Notes: a model not told the origin generated them from the sequence alone. A DNA stretch of 64,000 nt from CAYVFC01 sp964450715 (GCA_964450715.1 CAYVFC010000002.1:1-64000), one strand, 5' to 3'; counted from the stretch's first letter, positions 17,281-27,068 are shown. A program made the numbers and translations.

Positions 17281-18834
17281 ATGTTTTCCCGGTACGCTAA
17301 CCCCCTCGTCGTGGCGCTCACCCTCGCCCTGCTCGTCTTCGCTTGCTCGGACGATGACGGCGCTACCGAAACACCGACCGACGCGTCGACCGGTCAACCC
17401 GATTCTACGACCGTTTTGGGTGACGGCTCGGTCCCGGAGAACGACGACGCGTCCGATGATCTACCGGAAGGGCCCGCCGCCGACCTGAGCGAGGAGCTGA
17501 GCGGCGGCAACGGTCCTTTCATCGGAGCGGCGACCGGGCTGGAGGTCCCGGACCGCTACGTCGAGCACGAGTACGTGGCGTCGGGTACGGCGACCGCGTA
17601 CGAGTCGGCCGAAGAGCTCTCCGGCGAAGGGCGCTGGACCTTCGAGCCCACCTCGACCGCTGCCTATCGCACACGGATCTTACTACGCCGTCCGGTGGCG
17701 GCCGAGGATGCCAGCGGCACGGTCATTATCGAGTGGCTCAACGTGAGCGGCGGAGTGGACGCCAACCCGGACTACGCCAGCCTGCAGGAAGAGATCGTCC
17801 GGCAGGGTCACGTCTGGGTAGGCGTCTCGGCGCAGCTGATCGGCGTGGCAGGCGGGCCGGTGCTGGTCGCCGCCCCGGGCGCGGAGCAATACGTGGGCAA
17901 GGGCCTGAAGGCGCTCGACCCGGACCGCTACGGCTCGCTCGACCACCCGGGCGACGGCTACTCGTTCGACATCTTCACCCAGGTGGCGCGCGCGCTGCGG
18001 GACGGCGGGGAGCTGCTCGGCGGCGTCGAGCCCGAGGTGGTGCTGGCCGCGGGCGAATCGCAGTCCGCCATCGCGCTGACGACTTATTATAATGGCGTGC
18101 AACCACTCACCCGGGCCTTCGACGGTTTCTTGATTCACAGCCGCGGCTCGCAACCGCTGCCCCTGGTCGAGCCCGGCGCCTACGCCGACCTGGCCGGATC
18201 GATCACCACCGGTTCTCCGGCCCTGCTCCGCGACGACCTCGACGCGCCCGTTCTGGAGCTTCAGGCCGAGAACGACCTGGTCGGCGTACTGAGGTCAGCC
18301 GCGGTTCGCCAGCCCGATGGCGACCGGTTCCGGCTCTGGGAGGTCGCGGGCACCGCGCACGCGGATGCCCACATGCTGGGCGAGATCGCGAGCGGAATCG
18401 ACTGCGGCGTGCCGGTCAACGACGGGCCCATGCACCTGGTGGCCAAGGCCGCGCTGCGCGCGCTGGACACCTGGGTACGCTCCGGCGAGGCGCCTCCAAT
18501 CGCGCCTCTGATCGAGGTCTCCCAGGGGATTATTCAGGAGATCCAGCGCGACAGCGACGGGATCGCGCTGGGCGGCATCCGCACCCCGCCGGTCGATGTA
18601 CCGGTGGACGTGCTCTCCGGCGTTGCCGGTCCGAGCCAGGACCTCATCTGCATCTTGCTGGGCTCGACCGCCCCGCTCTCCGAAGCGCGGCTGGCCGAGC
18701 TCTACCCGTCGCGCGCTGCCTACGAACAGCAGTACGCGGCCGAGTCCGAGCGGGTGATCCGGGCCGGGTTCGTCCTGGAAGAGGACCGCGAGGCGCTTAT
18801 GGCGTACGCGCAACCCTCGCGCGTCGCCGAGTGA
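17281..18834 (+). CDS. Secreted alpha/beta-hydrolase-domain lipoprotein
   Basis: 517 aa from the ATG at 17281; an upstream GTG at 17263 would only lengthen the n-region. The signal peptide ends LLVFAC, followed by an acidic linker (SDDDGATE). The rest resembles the 'alpha/beta hydrolase domain' family: an Ig-like N-terminal part with R-I-L-L-R-R-P, a nucleophile elbow candidate GESQSA near residue 260, an acidic residue in LELQAENDL, and a late His in GTAHADAH. The length fits the family. It is probably anchored outside the cytoplasm; the substrate is unknown. Confidence 0.8.
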   Translation: MFSRYANPLVVALTLALLVFACSDDDGATETPTDASTGQPDSTTVLGDGSVPENDDASDDLPEGPAADLSEELSGGNGPFIGAATGLEVPDRYVEHEYVASGTATAYESAEELSGEGRWTFEPTSTAAYRTRILLRRPVAAEDASGTVIIEWLNVSGGVDANPDYASLQEEIVRQGHVWVGVSAQLIGVAGGPVLVAAPGAEQYVGKGLKALDPDRYGSLDHPGDGYSFDIFTQVARALRDGGELLGGVEPEVVLAAGESQSAIALTTYYNGVQPLTRAFDGFLIHSRGSQPLPLVEPGAYADLAGSITTGSPALLRDDLDAPVLELQAENDLVGVLRSAAVRQPDGDRFRLWEVAGTAHADAHMLGEIASGIDCGVPVNDGPMHLVAKAALRALDTWVRSGEAPPIAPLIEVSQGIIQEIQRDSDGIALGGIRTPPVDVPVDVLSGVAGPSQDLICILLGSTAPLSEARLAELYPSRAAYEQQYAAESERVIRAGFVLEEDREALMAYAQPSRVAE

Positions 18835-18865
18835 CCCCCTACGGACCATGAGGGAGGGCAAACGA

Positions 18866-19453
18866 ATGATCCGACCGCCAAGAATACAAGCGACAATAAC
18901 GATGTCGTTGTTTCTTCTAGCCCTTTTCAGCCTTCCGGCCCGAGCGCAGACGATAGCGGTCGCTCCGCCCCATGGCGAGGGAGAAGATCCGACCGGCGAC
19001 GGGATTCTGAACGACGGGATTCCGATCGGGGAGCTTGCCGAATACGGCGGACCTATCGAGCCCGGCGTCGAACCCGTCACCGATCAGCGTGCTAAATACG
19101 CAGTGTATAACCAGACGCTGTTGACCGCCGCCGAGGAACCGGTCACCGAACGCGGTGTGCTGGCGGCGTCCACGCCGGAGTCGGTCGAGGTCGAAGCGGA
19201 GAGCGAAACACCGTTTCCCGCCGAGGGCTCGCCGGCGTGGGTTCCGGTCCTCGGCCGCGTCCTGATCATCGCGGGCCTGGTGCTGGTCATTCCGCCGATC
19301 ATTCAGGCGGTACAGACGGGCAATTGCGCGCTGGACGACCGGATTCACCACTGCGATACGGTCGATCCGGTGGGAACCGACAAGCTGATCGGCAGCCTGG
19401 TGGGCGGTGTGATGATCACCACCGGAATCATCACCCTCGCGGTCGAATTCTAG
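18866..19453 (+). CDS. Exported protein with C-terminal hydrophobic segments
   Basis: 195 aa from the ATG at 18866, chosen because GAGGGAGGG sits 6-7 nt upstream; an in-frame ATG at 18848 lies before that ribosome binding site. The signal peptide ends LPARAQ. The middle is acidic and probably disordered. Two hydrophobic segments at the C-terminus (VLIIAGLVLVIPPII and LIGSLVGGVMITTGIITLAV) flank a small loop containing two Cys residues. No family is recognised. It precedes a small lipoprotein gene by 8 nt and is likely co-transcribed with it. Confidence 0.65.
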   Translation: MIRPPRIQATITMSLFLLALFSLPARAQTIAVAPPHGEGEDPTGDGILNDGIPIGELAEYGGPIEPGVEPVTDQRAKYAVYNQTLLTAAEEPVTERGVLAASTPESVEVEAESETPFPAEGSPAWVPVLGRVLIIAGLVLVIPPIIQAVQTGNCALDDRIHHCDTVDPVGTDKLIGSLVGGVMITTGIITLAVEF

Positions 19454-19461
19454 AGGGCATC

Positions 19462-19848
19462 ATGAGGCTTCTGTTCACTATATTGATATTTCTATTTCTG
19501 GCCGGGTGCGATTACTTCGAGCTCTCCACCACGCCCCACCCCTGCAAGGAAGATCTGGCGAACTGCCCGCCCGAGGTGATCGCCGCGGAATGCGGCGGAG
19601 AGAATCCCGATCTGGAGTGCGAGGCCTACTGCGCTCGCGATGCAAAACCTGAGGGGTGCCCTGTACCGGACAGCGGGACCTATACCGTCGGCGGCGACGG
19701 CGGATCCAGTGGCGGCGAAGAGGCTCAGGATGGCGGAATGGACGCGTCCCCAAGCGATGCCGGCGACGCCGGCATCGACGCCGGTGACGCCGGAGGTGAC
19801 GCCGGCGACGCCGGAAGCGATGCTGAGAACGTTTGCGTCTGCGGGTAG
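19462..19848 (+). CDS. Small lipoprotein with Asp-Ala-Gly repeats
   Basis: 128 aa. The signal peptide MRLLFTILIFLFLAGC has an ideal lipobox (LAGC). The mature region has a Cys-containing head (CKEDLANCP, C-G-G, C-E-A-Y-C) and then a low-complexity tail of D-A-G-D-A-G repeats, ending NVCVCG. Tails of this kind are common in myxobacterial lipoproteins. Function unknown. Confidence 0.75.
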   Translation: MRLLFTILIFLFLAGCDYFELSTTPHPCKEDLANCPPEVIAAECGGENPDLECEAYCARDAKPEGCPVPDSGTYTVGGDGGSSGGEEAQDGGMDASPSDAGDAGIDAGDAGGDAGDAGSDAENVCVCG

Positions 19849-19849
19849 C

Positions 19850-19873
19850 AGGCGGCGTTAACGGTCCGCCGCC

Positions 19874-19874
<1 letters not shown>
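19850..19874. terminator. Hairpin between convergent ends
   Basis: A 7-bp perfect inverted repeat AGGCGGC / GCCGCCT with an 11-nt loop. It starts at the second base after the small lipoprotein's stop codon and ends at the last base of the NorR-like remnant. There is no T-run. Confidence 0.45.
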
Positions 19875-20862
<988 letters not shown>

Positions 20863-20864
20863 CC

Positions 20865-21035
20865 GAGTTCCGGGTGGTCTGGGACCCCGACTGGCTCGTC
20901 AACATCCCGGACGAGATCGATCTGAAAGATAGAGCCAGGATCGAACGCCTGGTCGCCAGGGTATTCAAGACCGAGAGCGGGAGAGCAATCGCGAACAGAG
21001 AGCTGCTAGGCGGGCAACCCGCTTCTATAACCTAG
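20865..21035 (+). pseudogene. C-terminal tail of an HD-type phosphohydrolase (fragment)
   Basis: The + frame from GAG at 20865 reads EFRVVWDPDWLVNIPDEIDL, continues with a Lys/Arg-rich helix and F-K-T-E-S-G-R-A-I-A, and ends at TAG 21033-21035. It resembles the C-terminus of small HD-domain hydrolases (W-D-A-D-W-L-V-N ... V-F-K-T-x-x-G-R). The start, and any metal-binding HD motif, are missing because the frame abuts the truncated NorR-like gene. The family call is moderate. Confidence 0.5.
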
Positions 21036-21165
21036 TGCCGCTACCAGTAGATTTTGAGCGGATACCGGCGAGGATTCGGCGACGAGGGCAAGGTCCGGCC
21101 ATTTACTGGCTTTCTCTTCGGCAAATAGGACACATGGAACGTCTGGTGGTTTTCCGCCACTTCCA

Positions 21166-21230
21166 TGCCATTTCGACCGGAGGGAGAAATCTCCTGCAAA
21201 TGGAGATCTCTCCCTCCGGTCGAGATGACA
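21166..21230. repeat. GTCATTTCGA palindromic repeat, best-preserved copy
   Basis: A 65-bp near-perfect palindrome. The arms TGCCATTTCGACCGGAGGGA and TCCCTCCGGTCGAGATGACA pair around a GGAGATCTC-like centre. It lies in the spacer between the HD-hydrolase tail and the IscU-like gene, with no gene of its own. Confidence 0.8.
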
Positions 21231-21299
21231 ACGACAGCGAAGCTCGAGGACGCCTCGAATACGGTCGCGATCCTTTGGTAGAAGAGAAAGTCAGTAAGA

Positions 21300-21683
21300 C
21301 TAGTTGGCAACCGAAGGGTTGCGTCGCCGATAGTCGGCGAGCGCGGCCTGCAGGGCATCCAGCGCCAGCACGCAGCACTCGATCTTGGAAACCGGAACGG
21401 TTTCGAGGTAGTCGGTCAAGGCCTCGATATCGATCGCCTCGGCCTGGTCCATCGTCTTGCCCTCGATCATCTCCGTCAACGCGCTGGCCGAGGCTATGGC
21501 CGCGCTGCACCCCCGGGCCCTGAACCTCGAGGCGACGATTCGCCCTTCACGAACGCGAAGGGCGAAGTTGACCTCGTAAGAGACCCGCTCCACCCTGGCC
21601 TCACCGAACGCGTCCGGATCGTCCATCTCACCCACGTTGCGCGGCTTCTTAAAGTGCTCGAGATATGTGGCTGAAAAGCTCAT
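21300..21683 (-). CDS. IscU/NifU-like Fe-S scaffold protein, first Cys ligand absent
   Basis: 127 aa from the ATG at 21683, which has a clear GAGGAG ribosome binding site 4 nt upstream. It begins SATYLEHFKKPRNVGEM, the typical IscU/NifU N-terminus, and contains RGCSAAIASASALTEMI (second conserved Cys) and KIECCVLALDALQAAL (third Cys). The first conserved Cys of the family (the C-G-D motif) is not present; that position reads SYEVNFALRV. It may bind clusters atypically or be drifting. It is the only intact-looking gene in a region of gene stubs. The same frame continues upstream into a MetW-like fragment. Confidence 0.8.
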   Translation of the reverse strand: MSFSATYLEHFKKPRNVGEMDDPDAFGEARVERVSYEVNFALRVREGRIVASRFRARGCSAAIASASALTEMIEGKTMDQAEAIDIEALTDYLETVPVSKIECCVLALDALQAALADYRRRNPSVAN

Positions 21684-21737
21684 GGTCTCCTCATCTGTTC
21701 TTATACCTTGGTCGCAACGATCGTCGCCGACCTCGTT

Positions 21738-21893
21738 CACCTGCTCCAGGTCGATGTCGATGCCCGTACCGCGACAGCCCCGTCGATCGGCCAGCAGCGT
21801 TAGCAGCTCACCGTCGTCGCATCCCAGATCCAACACGCGGGATCCGGGTTCGACCATCTCCAGCACGATCTCGAACTCCCTCATGGCTTCCAT
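21738..21893 (-). pseudogene. MetW-like methyltransferase N-terminal fragment
   Basis: The frame reads VEPGSRVLDLGCDDGELLTL followed by LADRRGCRGTGIDID. This is the SAM-binding motif I region of MetW-type methyltransferases. It stops being recognisable after that point and runs in-frame into the IscU-like gene. About two thirds of a MetW protein is missing. Confidence 0.7.
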
Positions 21894-22222
21894 GATACGT
21901 ACGTAGGAGTCGAGCCTGACCGTCCAGGTCTGAACCCTTCCGACGCCCCCGCTTTCCGCGATTCGCTCTTCATTCCCTCTCTCGACTACCTTGCGCATGC
22001 GCACCAGCGGCGTGTTGCCGATGGCTTGCTAGTTGTCCTCGAAGTAGCGCATTTTCGATTTCCGCCTTCCACACCCATCTACCCGTCGGAGCCCGGCAGC
22101 GGCCGCCTTCTGACCGCCCGCCTTTTCGATTACCGCTCTAGCGCCAAATTCTCGTAAAGGAGGGCCTCCTCTCGTTCTTCCTCAACTCTGTTGCCAAGAG
22201 CGGTCGGGATATATATACGTTA

Positions 22223-22241
22223 GTTGACTTTAATGGTCAAC
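22223..22241 (+). promoter_or_regulatory. Inverted repeat, candidate Rrf2-type operator
   Basis: GTTGAC-N7-GTCAAC, a perfect 6-bp inverted repeat 30 nt before the ATG of the Rrf2-like stub. The left half contains a TTGACT that could be a -35 element. Rrf2 regulators commonly autoregulate through inverted repeats over their own promoter. Since the regulator is broken, this may be a relic. Confidence 0.45.
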
Positions 22242-22270
22242 ATGCTCATGTTATTTACAAGAGCTTGGAA

Positions 22271-22445
22271 ATGTTGAGGATTTCCACAAAGGTCCGTTGC
22301 GCGACCCGAATCATGGCCTACCTTGCTCTACGCGAGGCCGACCGCCCTGCCCGCAAGCGGGAAATCGCCGAGTCCGAAGGAATCGCCGATGACTACGCAG
22401 AGCAGCTTCTGAGCAGATTGAGAACCGCGGGTCTAGTGAAGAGAG
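22271..22445 (+). pseudogene. Rrf2-family regulator, N-terminal fragment
   Basis: Starts at the ATG at 22271 (MLRISTKVRCATRIMAYLAL), then a winged-helix with KREIAESEGIADDYAEQLL and SRLRTAGLVK. This is the standard Rrf2/IscR DNA-binding region of about 57 residues. The Gly-rich wing and Cys-cluster part are absent; near 22445 the homology switches to a different protein in another frame. Confidence 0.8.
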
Positions 22446-22590
22446 GTCAGCTTCATCAAGGATCCGACCCCCGAAAAGATCCGCGCGGCGATCCAACCCA
22501 ACACCCGCGCGGTCTACGCCGAGACCATCGGCAATCCCCGGGGCGAAGTGCTCGATCTGGCCGGCATTGCCGAGGCGGCCTATCCCTGGC
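22446..22590 (+). pseudogene. MetY (O-acetylhomoserine sulfhydrylase) internal fragment
   Basis: The frame reads P-T-P-E-K-I-R-A-A-I, then TRAVYAETIGNPRGEVLDLA, followed by GIAEAA. This is an internal block of the PLP-dependent MetY/Cys-Met metabolism family (A-V-x-x-E-T-I-G-N-P). Both the upstream half and the PLP-lysine region are missing. It is joined directly to the Rrf2 stub and followed by the MITE-like element. Confidence 0.75.
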
Positions 22591-22628
22591 CGGGAGCTGA
22601 ACGTTTCGCCGGGAGGCGAGCGACCGTA

Positions 22629-22787
22629 AGGGTCCGTGACAAAATAACTCGATCAGATTTCGGAGCGCGACGGCCTCGGATGCAAGGCGCGACGACGAAA
22701 AATATTGGGGATCTTTTGAGGAGGAGCAACGCAGCAGCCGGGGCCGTCCCGCCCGAAAGATGGATGAGTTATTTTGTCACGGACCCT
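22629..22787. mobile_element. MITE-like element with perfect 22-bp terminal inverted repeats
   Basis: 159 bp. The left end (22629-22650) begins AGGGTCCGTGACAAAATAAC and the right end (22766-22787) is its exact reverse complement over 22 bp. If the element is trimmed by one base at each end, the flanks are TAA at 22627-22629 and TAA at 22787-22789, a possible 3-bp target duplication. The interior includes the 88-bp core shared with 7841-7928, and the right 50 bp recur inverted at 29214-29258. It has no coding capacity, so movement would need a transposase in trans. Confidence 0.8.
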
Positions 22788-22895
22788 AACGCGAGCGCTC
22801 GGGCGGGCGAGTCTCTGTGCCTCTCGCGAGCGTCACCGCTCTGTCTAGCCTGCTCGCGAACTGGTATACCTGTAATTCCGGACCGGGAGAACGAA

Positions 22896-25800
22896 TTGCG
22901 CGCCAGCGCCCACAGCCAACCGCCGGCCATCGGCAGCCTGGTGGCAGGCAGGTATCGGATAGAGGAACAGATCGCCCGCGGCGGTATGGGTGTAGTCTAC
23001 CGCGCCTACGATACCGCCAACGAACGCCCGGTCGCGCTCAAGCGGCTGCGCGCCGACGAGCGCGAGGCGCGGCGCGAGCACATGTTCGAGCACGAGTACC
23101 ACACCCTGCTCGGGCTGCAGCACCCCAGGATCATCGAGGTCTACGACTGGGGGCGCGACGCAAACGGTCCCTTCTATACCATGGAGCTGCTGGACGGGCG
23201 CGACCTGCGCGAGCTGTCGCCGTTGCCCTTTGTCACCGCTTGCCGCTACCTGAGAGACGTCGCCCTCTCGCTCGCGCTGCTCCACTCCCGTAAGCTGCTG
23301 CACCGCGACCTGAGCCCGGGAAACGTGCGGGTGACCTCCGACGACCGGGCCAAGCTGATCGACTTCGGCGCTCTGGCGGTCTTCGGGGCCCATGCCAACG
23401 TGGTGGGCACCCCTCCCTTTATACCGCCCGAAGCGCTTGAACGCGGTACCTCGCTAGACCATCTCGCCGATCTCTTCTCGCTGGGCGCGCTCGCCTACTG
23501 GACCCTGACCAGCGCGCACGCCTTTCCCGCCCGTACCATTGACGAGCTTCCCGCCAACTGGCGTGACGATCCGCCGCCGCCCTCGGAGGTAATGGCCGCG
23601 ACCGGATACGCCGGTGAACCTATTCCCGCACTGCTCGACGAGCTGGTGCTCTCGCTGCTCAGCCGCAATCCGCTGGCCCGGCCCGCCTCCGCGGCCGAGG
23701 TCATCGCCCGGCTGAACACGGCAGCCGGGCTCGAGCCCGAACAGGAGCCGCTCGCGGCCCGAAGCTACCTGCTGGGCGGAAGCACGGTGGGCAGGGCTCG
23801 GGAGCGGGCCCGGCTTGGCGAGTACCTGGAAGCGGCGATGGCGGGCAGGGGCTCGATGGTGCTGATCGAGGCCGAGAGCGGAATGGGCAGCGGAAGGATG
23901 CTTCGCGAGCTGGTCATCGAGGCCAAGCTCGCCCAAGCCGTCGCGGTGGTGGTGGACGCCGGACGCCACCCGGGACCGCTGGGCGTGGCACGCGAGATCG
24001 CTCGCGAGCTGTTGCTGGCCGCGCCCGTAAAGGCGCGCGAGGCCATGGAACCGTACCGCGCGGCGCTCGCCGACTTCATGCCGGGACAGGTGCCGCGCGC
24101 CAGCGGGCCAGCCTCCTCTCGCGGTACAACGCGGCTGGCCGACCCGCGCGAGGATCGCTTGCGGATACAGATCGCCCTGAGCGACTGGATCACGAGATTA
24201 TCGAGTCAGATACCGCTGCTGGTCGCCGTGCGCTCGGTTCAACGAGCCGACCAGAGCTCGTTGGCGCTGCTCATCTCGCTGGCTCGCAAGGCGAGCGACG
24301 GACGTCTGCTGCTCGCGCTGACCCGCAATCCCGAACAGTCGAGCGAGGTCGATCGAGAGCTGGAGCGGTTGCGCGCGGAAGCGCGAAGAATCGACCTCGC
24401 CGGACTGGACAGGAAAGAGGTACGCGCTTTTGTCGAGTCTCTCTTCGGAAGGGTACAGAACCTCGACCGCCTGGCCGAGTGGCTCTATCGTCTCACCGCG
24501 GGCAATCCGCGCGCATGCCTCGACCTGGTCCACCACCTGGTAGATACCGGAGTCATCCGGTTCAATGAGGGGGTCTGGGCGATGCCTACCGAGCTCGAGG
24601 ACGAAGAGCTCCCCTCCGACATCGAGCAGGCATTTAGTTATAGAATCGATAGAATGAGCGAAGCCTCGCGCCGGCTGGCGCGGGCGCTCTGCGTTCATCG
24701 CGGCGGCATCCGTCTGGATCGGTGTCTGGAGTTGACAGAGATGCTCGGCGTCGAGTCGCCTTTCGAGGCACTGGACGAGCTCACCGGAGGCGACGTGCTG
24801 GCGGTGGCGGATGACCGGTACTTCTTCCGACACGAGCCGATGCGCCAGGCCCTGCTGCGCAAGCTGGACCCGGCCGACCGGCAAAGCGCCCACGCCCGCC
24901 TGGGACGGCTTTTTCTGCGGGACCGTTCCGGGGACACGGAGCGACTCGACGAGTTGGAGCTTTGGCTCGACGCCGGCTTTCATCTGCTGTACGGCGGCGA
25001 GCAAAGGCGAGGCTCCGACCTGCTGGCCGAGGCAGGGCTCAAGCTCAGCCTCGACGCCAACTCACTGCCGACGGCCGTCCCGGCGTTGCGCGCGGCGCTG
25101 GAGTCCTACCGGGTACAGGGCCGTTCCGAGCAACGGCAGATGCAGCTTCTGGGGGCGCTGACGCTGGCCGGCTTTTACAGCGACCGCAAGTTGCTCGATA
25201 CCTACGGTGAACAGACGGCGCTGCTCATGCAGCGCGCGCTCGGCATCTCGCGTGCCGAAACGCTGCAACGGCGGCTCGGCTACCGGCTCGGTCTGGTCGC
25301 CGGGATGGCGCCCGGGCTGGCCAGCTACGTAGCCGCGCAGGGCGCGCGCGGCCTCGCCGCTTTCCGGGAGGCCGTCGCCACCTTTGCCACCGTGGTGACG
25401 CTGACGACCTCGGCGGGAACCATCTCGCTGGATAACCGCAAGGCCCGCCGCTTCGCCGAGTTGATGCGACCGCTGAGCGCGCTGGGGCCCGACAACGCCG
25501 CCACTATCTCGTTCCAAATGTCGCAGGCCCTGGTCCTGCTCACCGAGGACCGGGTGCCGGAGACCATCCGGCGGTTGCGGGTGGTACTGGCCCGCCTGGA
25601 CAGCCCGAAACGCATTCGCGATCTACCGTCGGGCATGTACAGCTTGTTACTGTCCGGCGCCCTGTACGCGCTGGGCACCATGATCGCCTTTACCGAGAAG
25701 CGCGAAGCGCTCGATATCGCCGACCGGCTCGACGCGCTGGGTCTTCACCTGGGGGTGATGTTCGCCGATCAGGTTCGTACTACTTATTACGCGATGGCCG

Positions 25801-27068
25801 GCGAGGTGAAGAAGGCAGAGCACTACCGCCAGCGGGTGGAAACCTACGCGGTACAATCGGGTGCGGCCTGGCAGGCCGATACCTGGGCTCCGGCGATGAT
25901 GATCCAGGCCTACGAGCTCACCGGCGACATGATCGGGTCCAAGCGGGTCAGCGAAGAGCTGGAAAGGCTGGCGCGCGAGTTCCCCTCGCTCGGCCGCTGG
26001 GCGTCCCTGTCTCGTGCGAGCTATCACCGGTTGCGCGGGGACAATGCCACCGCCCAGAAGTTCGTCCTGCCCATTATCCGGAGCGAACCGGCGCGCTCCT
26101 TCATCGGCTGGAGCACGACGGTTGCGGGTGAGGTGGAAATCCTCTTCAACATCGGCCAGCAGCGCGAGGCGCTCGAAATGGCAGAACGTTCGCTCGCCAT
26201 GTTGGACCGCGAGGACCGTCTGGTCACTGCGATGGTAACGCGTCTTTTCGTAGCAACGGCACGAGCCCGGGCTGCGACGGGAGATCTCGAGGGGGCGGCG
26301 CGCCTTATTGACGATTACCTGATAGAGATCGGCGAACAGGGCGGCGGCCCTGCCTCGCGCGGAAGCCTGCACGAAGCGCGCGCTTTGTTTGCGCTATCCG
26401 GGAAGGACGCGAAGACCGCCCTGGACCACCTGCGGCAAATGGAGCGCCTCTGCCTGCCCACGGAAAACCCGGCTCTGATAGCGCGCTGCGAGCGCCTGCG
26501 CCGTAAGGTCGAACAGGCCTCCCCGCTCGAGGCCGAACCGGTCGCCGAGAACAGGATGAGGACGCGCCCCGACCCCGTGCCGATCGATTTCCTTCGCAGT
26601 GAGCTGGGCAGGTGCACCACCCGGGATGCGCGTTTCGACCGGGCGCTCTGCCTTCTTCTCGAGCATACCGGCTCCCCTGCCGGCTACCTCTTCCGGATCG
26701 AGGAAAGCGGACAGAGCCTGATCGCGCCCACCCACGGCGACGAGCCCTCGACCGCCGTCCTCGATCTGGTAGGGCGTGAAGCTCGCGCACATCTCTCTTC
26801 CGCCACCTCGCTCTCTGAACCCAGCAGCGCGCTGGCAACCCGCCCGCTCGACCGCCAGCTGCAGACCGCCTCCGAGAACGAGTCCGAGGTCGCCACGCGC
26901 GTCGTTCCCCGCGATCAGCGCAAGCGATACGAGACCTTTCCGATCATTGTCGACGACGCTTCCGGCCCCCGCGTCGTGGCCGCCGCCGTGCTGGCCACCG
27001 CTTCGCTTCCCCTGGTGCCTCCCGCCCCTGGCTTCCTCGCCGTCATCGCCGAGGCGATACAGCGATAG
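22896..27068 (+). CDS. Ser/Thr protein kinase fused to ATPase/TPR-like and GAF regions
   Basis: About 1390 aa from the TTG at 22896, preceded by CGGGAG. The frame is open further upstream, but that stretch encodes the MITE and MetY remnant. The kinase (about 20-285) has ARGGMGVVYRA, VALKRL (ATP Lys), HRDLSPGN, IDFGALA and a PPE in place of APE. An AAA/ORC-like ATPase (about 300-580) follows; its P-loop reads ESGMGSGRML, lacking the usual GK[S/T]. A long helical, TPR-like region covers about 640-1150. The C-terminal 200 residues look GAF-like. This is the PknK/signal-transduction ATPase architecture. Its target is unknown; it is not in an operon. Confidence 0.88.
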   Translation: MRASAHSQPPAIGSLVAGRYRIEEQIARGGMGVVYRAYDTANERPVALKRLRADEREARREHMFEHEYHTLLGLQHPRIIEVYDWGRDANGPFYTMELLDGRDLRELSPLPFVTACRYLRDVALSLALLHSRKLLHRDLSPGNVRVTSDDRAKLIDFGALAVFGAHANVVGTPPFIPPEALERGTSLDHLADLFSLGALAYWTLTSAHAFPARTIDELPANWRDDPPPPSEVMAATGYAGEPIPALLDELVLSLLSRNPLARPASAAEVIARLNTAAGLEPEQEPLAARSYLLGGSTVGRARERARLGEYLEAAMAGRGSMVLIEAESGMGSGRMLRELVIEAKLAQAVAVVVDAGRHPGPLGVAREIARELLLAAPVKAREAMEPYRAALADFMPGQVPRASGPASSRGTTRLADPREDRLRIQIALSDWITRLSSQIPLLVAVRSVQRADQSSLALLISLARKASDGRLLLALTRNPEQSSEVDRELERLRAEARRIDLAGLDRKEVRAFVESLFGRVQNLDRLAEWLYRLTAGNPRACLDLVHHLVDTGVIRFNEGVWAMPTELEDEELPSDIEQAFSYRIDRMSEASRRLARALCVHRGGIRLDRCLELTEMLGVESPFEALDELTGGDVLAVADDRYFFRHEPMRQALLRKLDPADRQSAHARLGRLFLRDRSGDTERLDELELWLDAGFHLLYGGEQRRGSDLLAEAGLKLSLDANSLPTAVPALRAALESYRVQGRSEQRQMQLLGALTLAGFYSDRKLLDTYGEQTALLMQRALGISRAETLQRRLGYRLGLVAGMAPGLASYVAAQGARGLAAFREAVATFATVVTLTTSAGTISLDNRKARRFAELMRPLSALGPDNAATISFQMSQALVLLTEDRVPETIRRLRVVLARLDSPKRIRDLPSGMYSLLLSGALYALGTMIAFTEKREALDIADRLDALGLHLGVMFADQVRTTYYAMAGEVKKAEHYRQRVETYAVQSGAAWQADTWAPAMMIQAYELTGDMIGSKRVSEELERLAREFPSLGRWASLSRASYHRLRGDNATAQKFVLPIIRSEPARSFIGWSTTVAGEVEILFNIGQQREALEMAERSLAMLDREDRLVTAMVTRLFVATARARAATGDLEGAARLIDDYLIEIGEQGGGPASRGSLHEARALFALSGKDAKTALDHLRQMERLCLPTENPALIARCERLRRKVEQASPLEAEPVAENRMRTRPDPVPIDFLRSELGRCTTRDARFDRALCLLLEHTGSPAGYLFRIEESGQSLIAPTHGDEPSTAVLDLVGREARAHLSSATSLSEPSSALATRPLDRQLQTASENESEVATRVVPRDQRKRYETFPIIVDDASGPRVVAAAVLATASLPLVPPAPGFLAVIAEAIQR

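Noticed and set aside
22548..22895. An N-terminal extension of the large kinase back to 22548
   Set aside because: This stretch translates the MetY fragment and the MITE-like element. A TTG with a CGGGAG site at 22896 lies just before the kinase domain.
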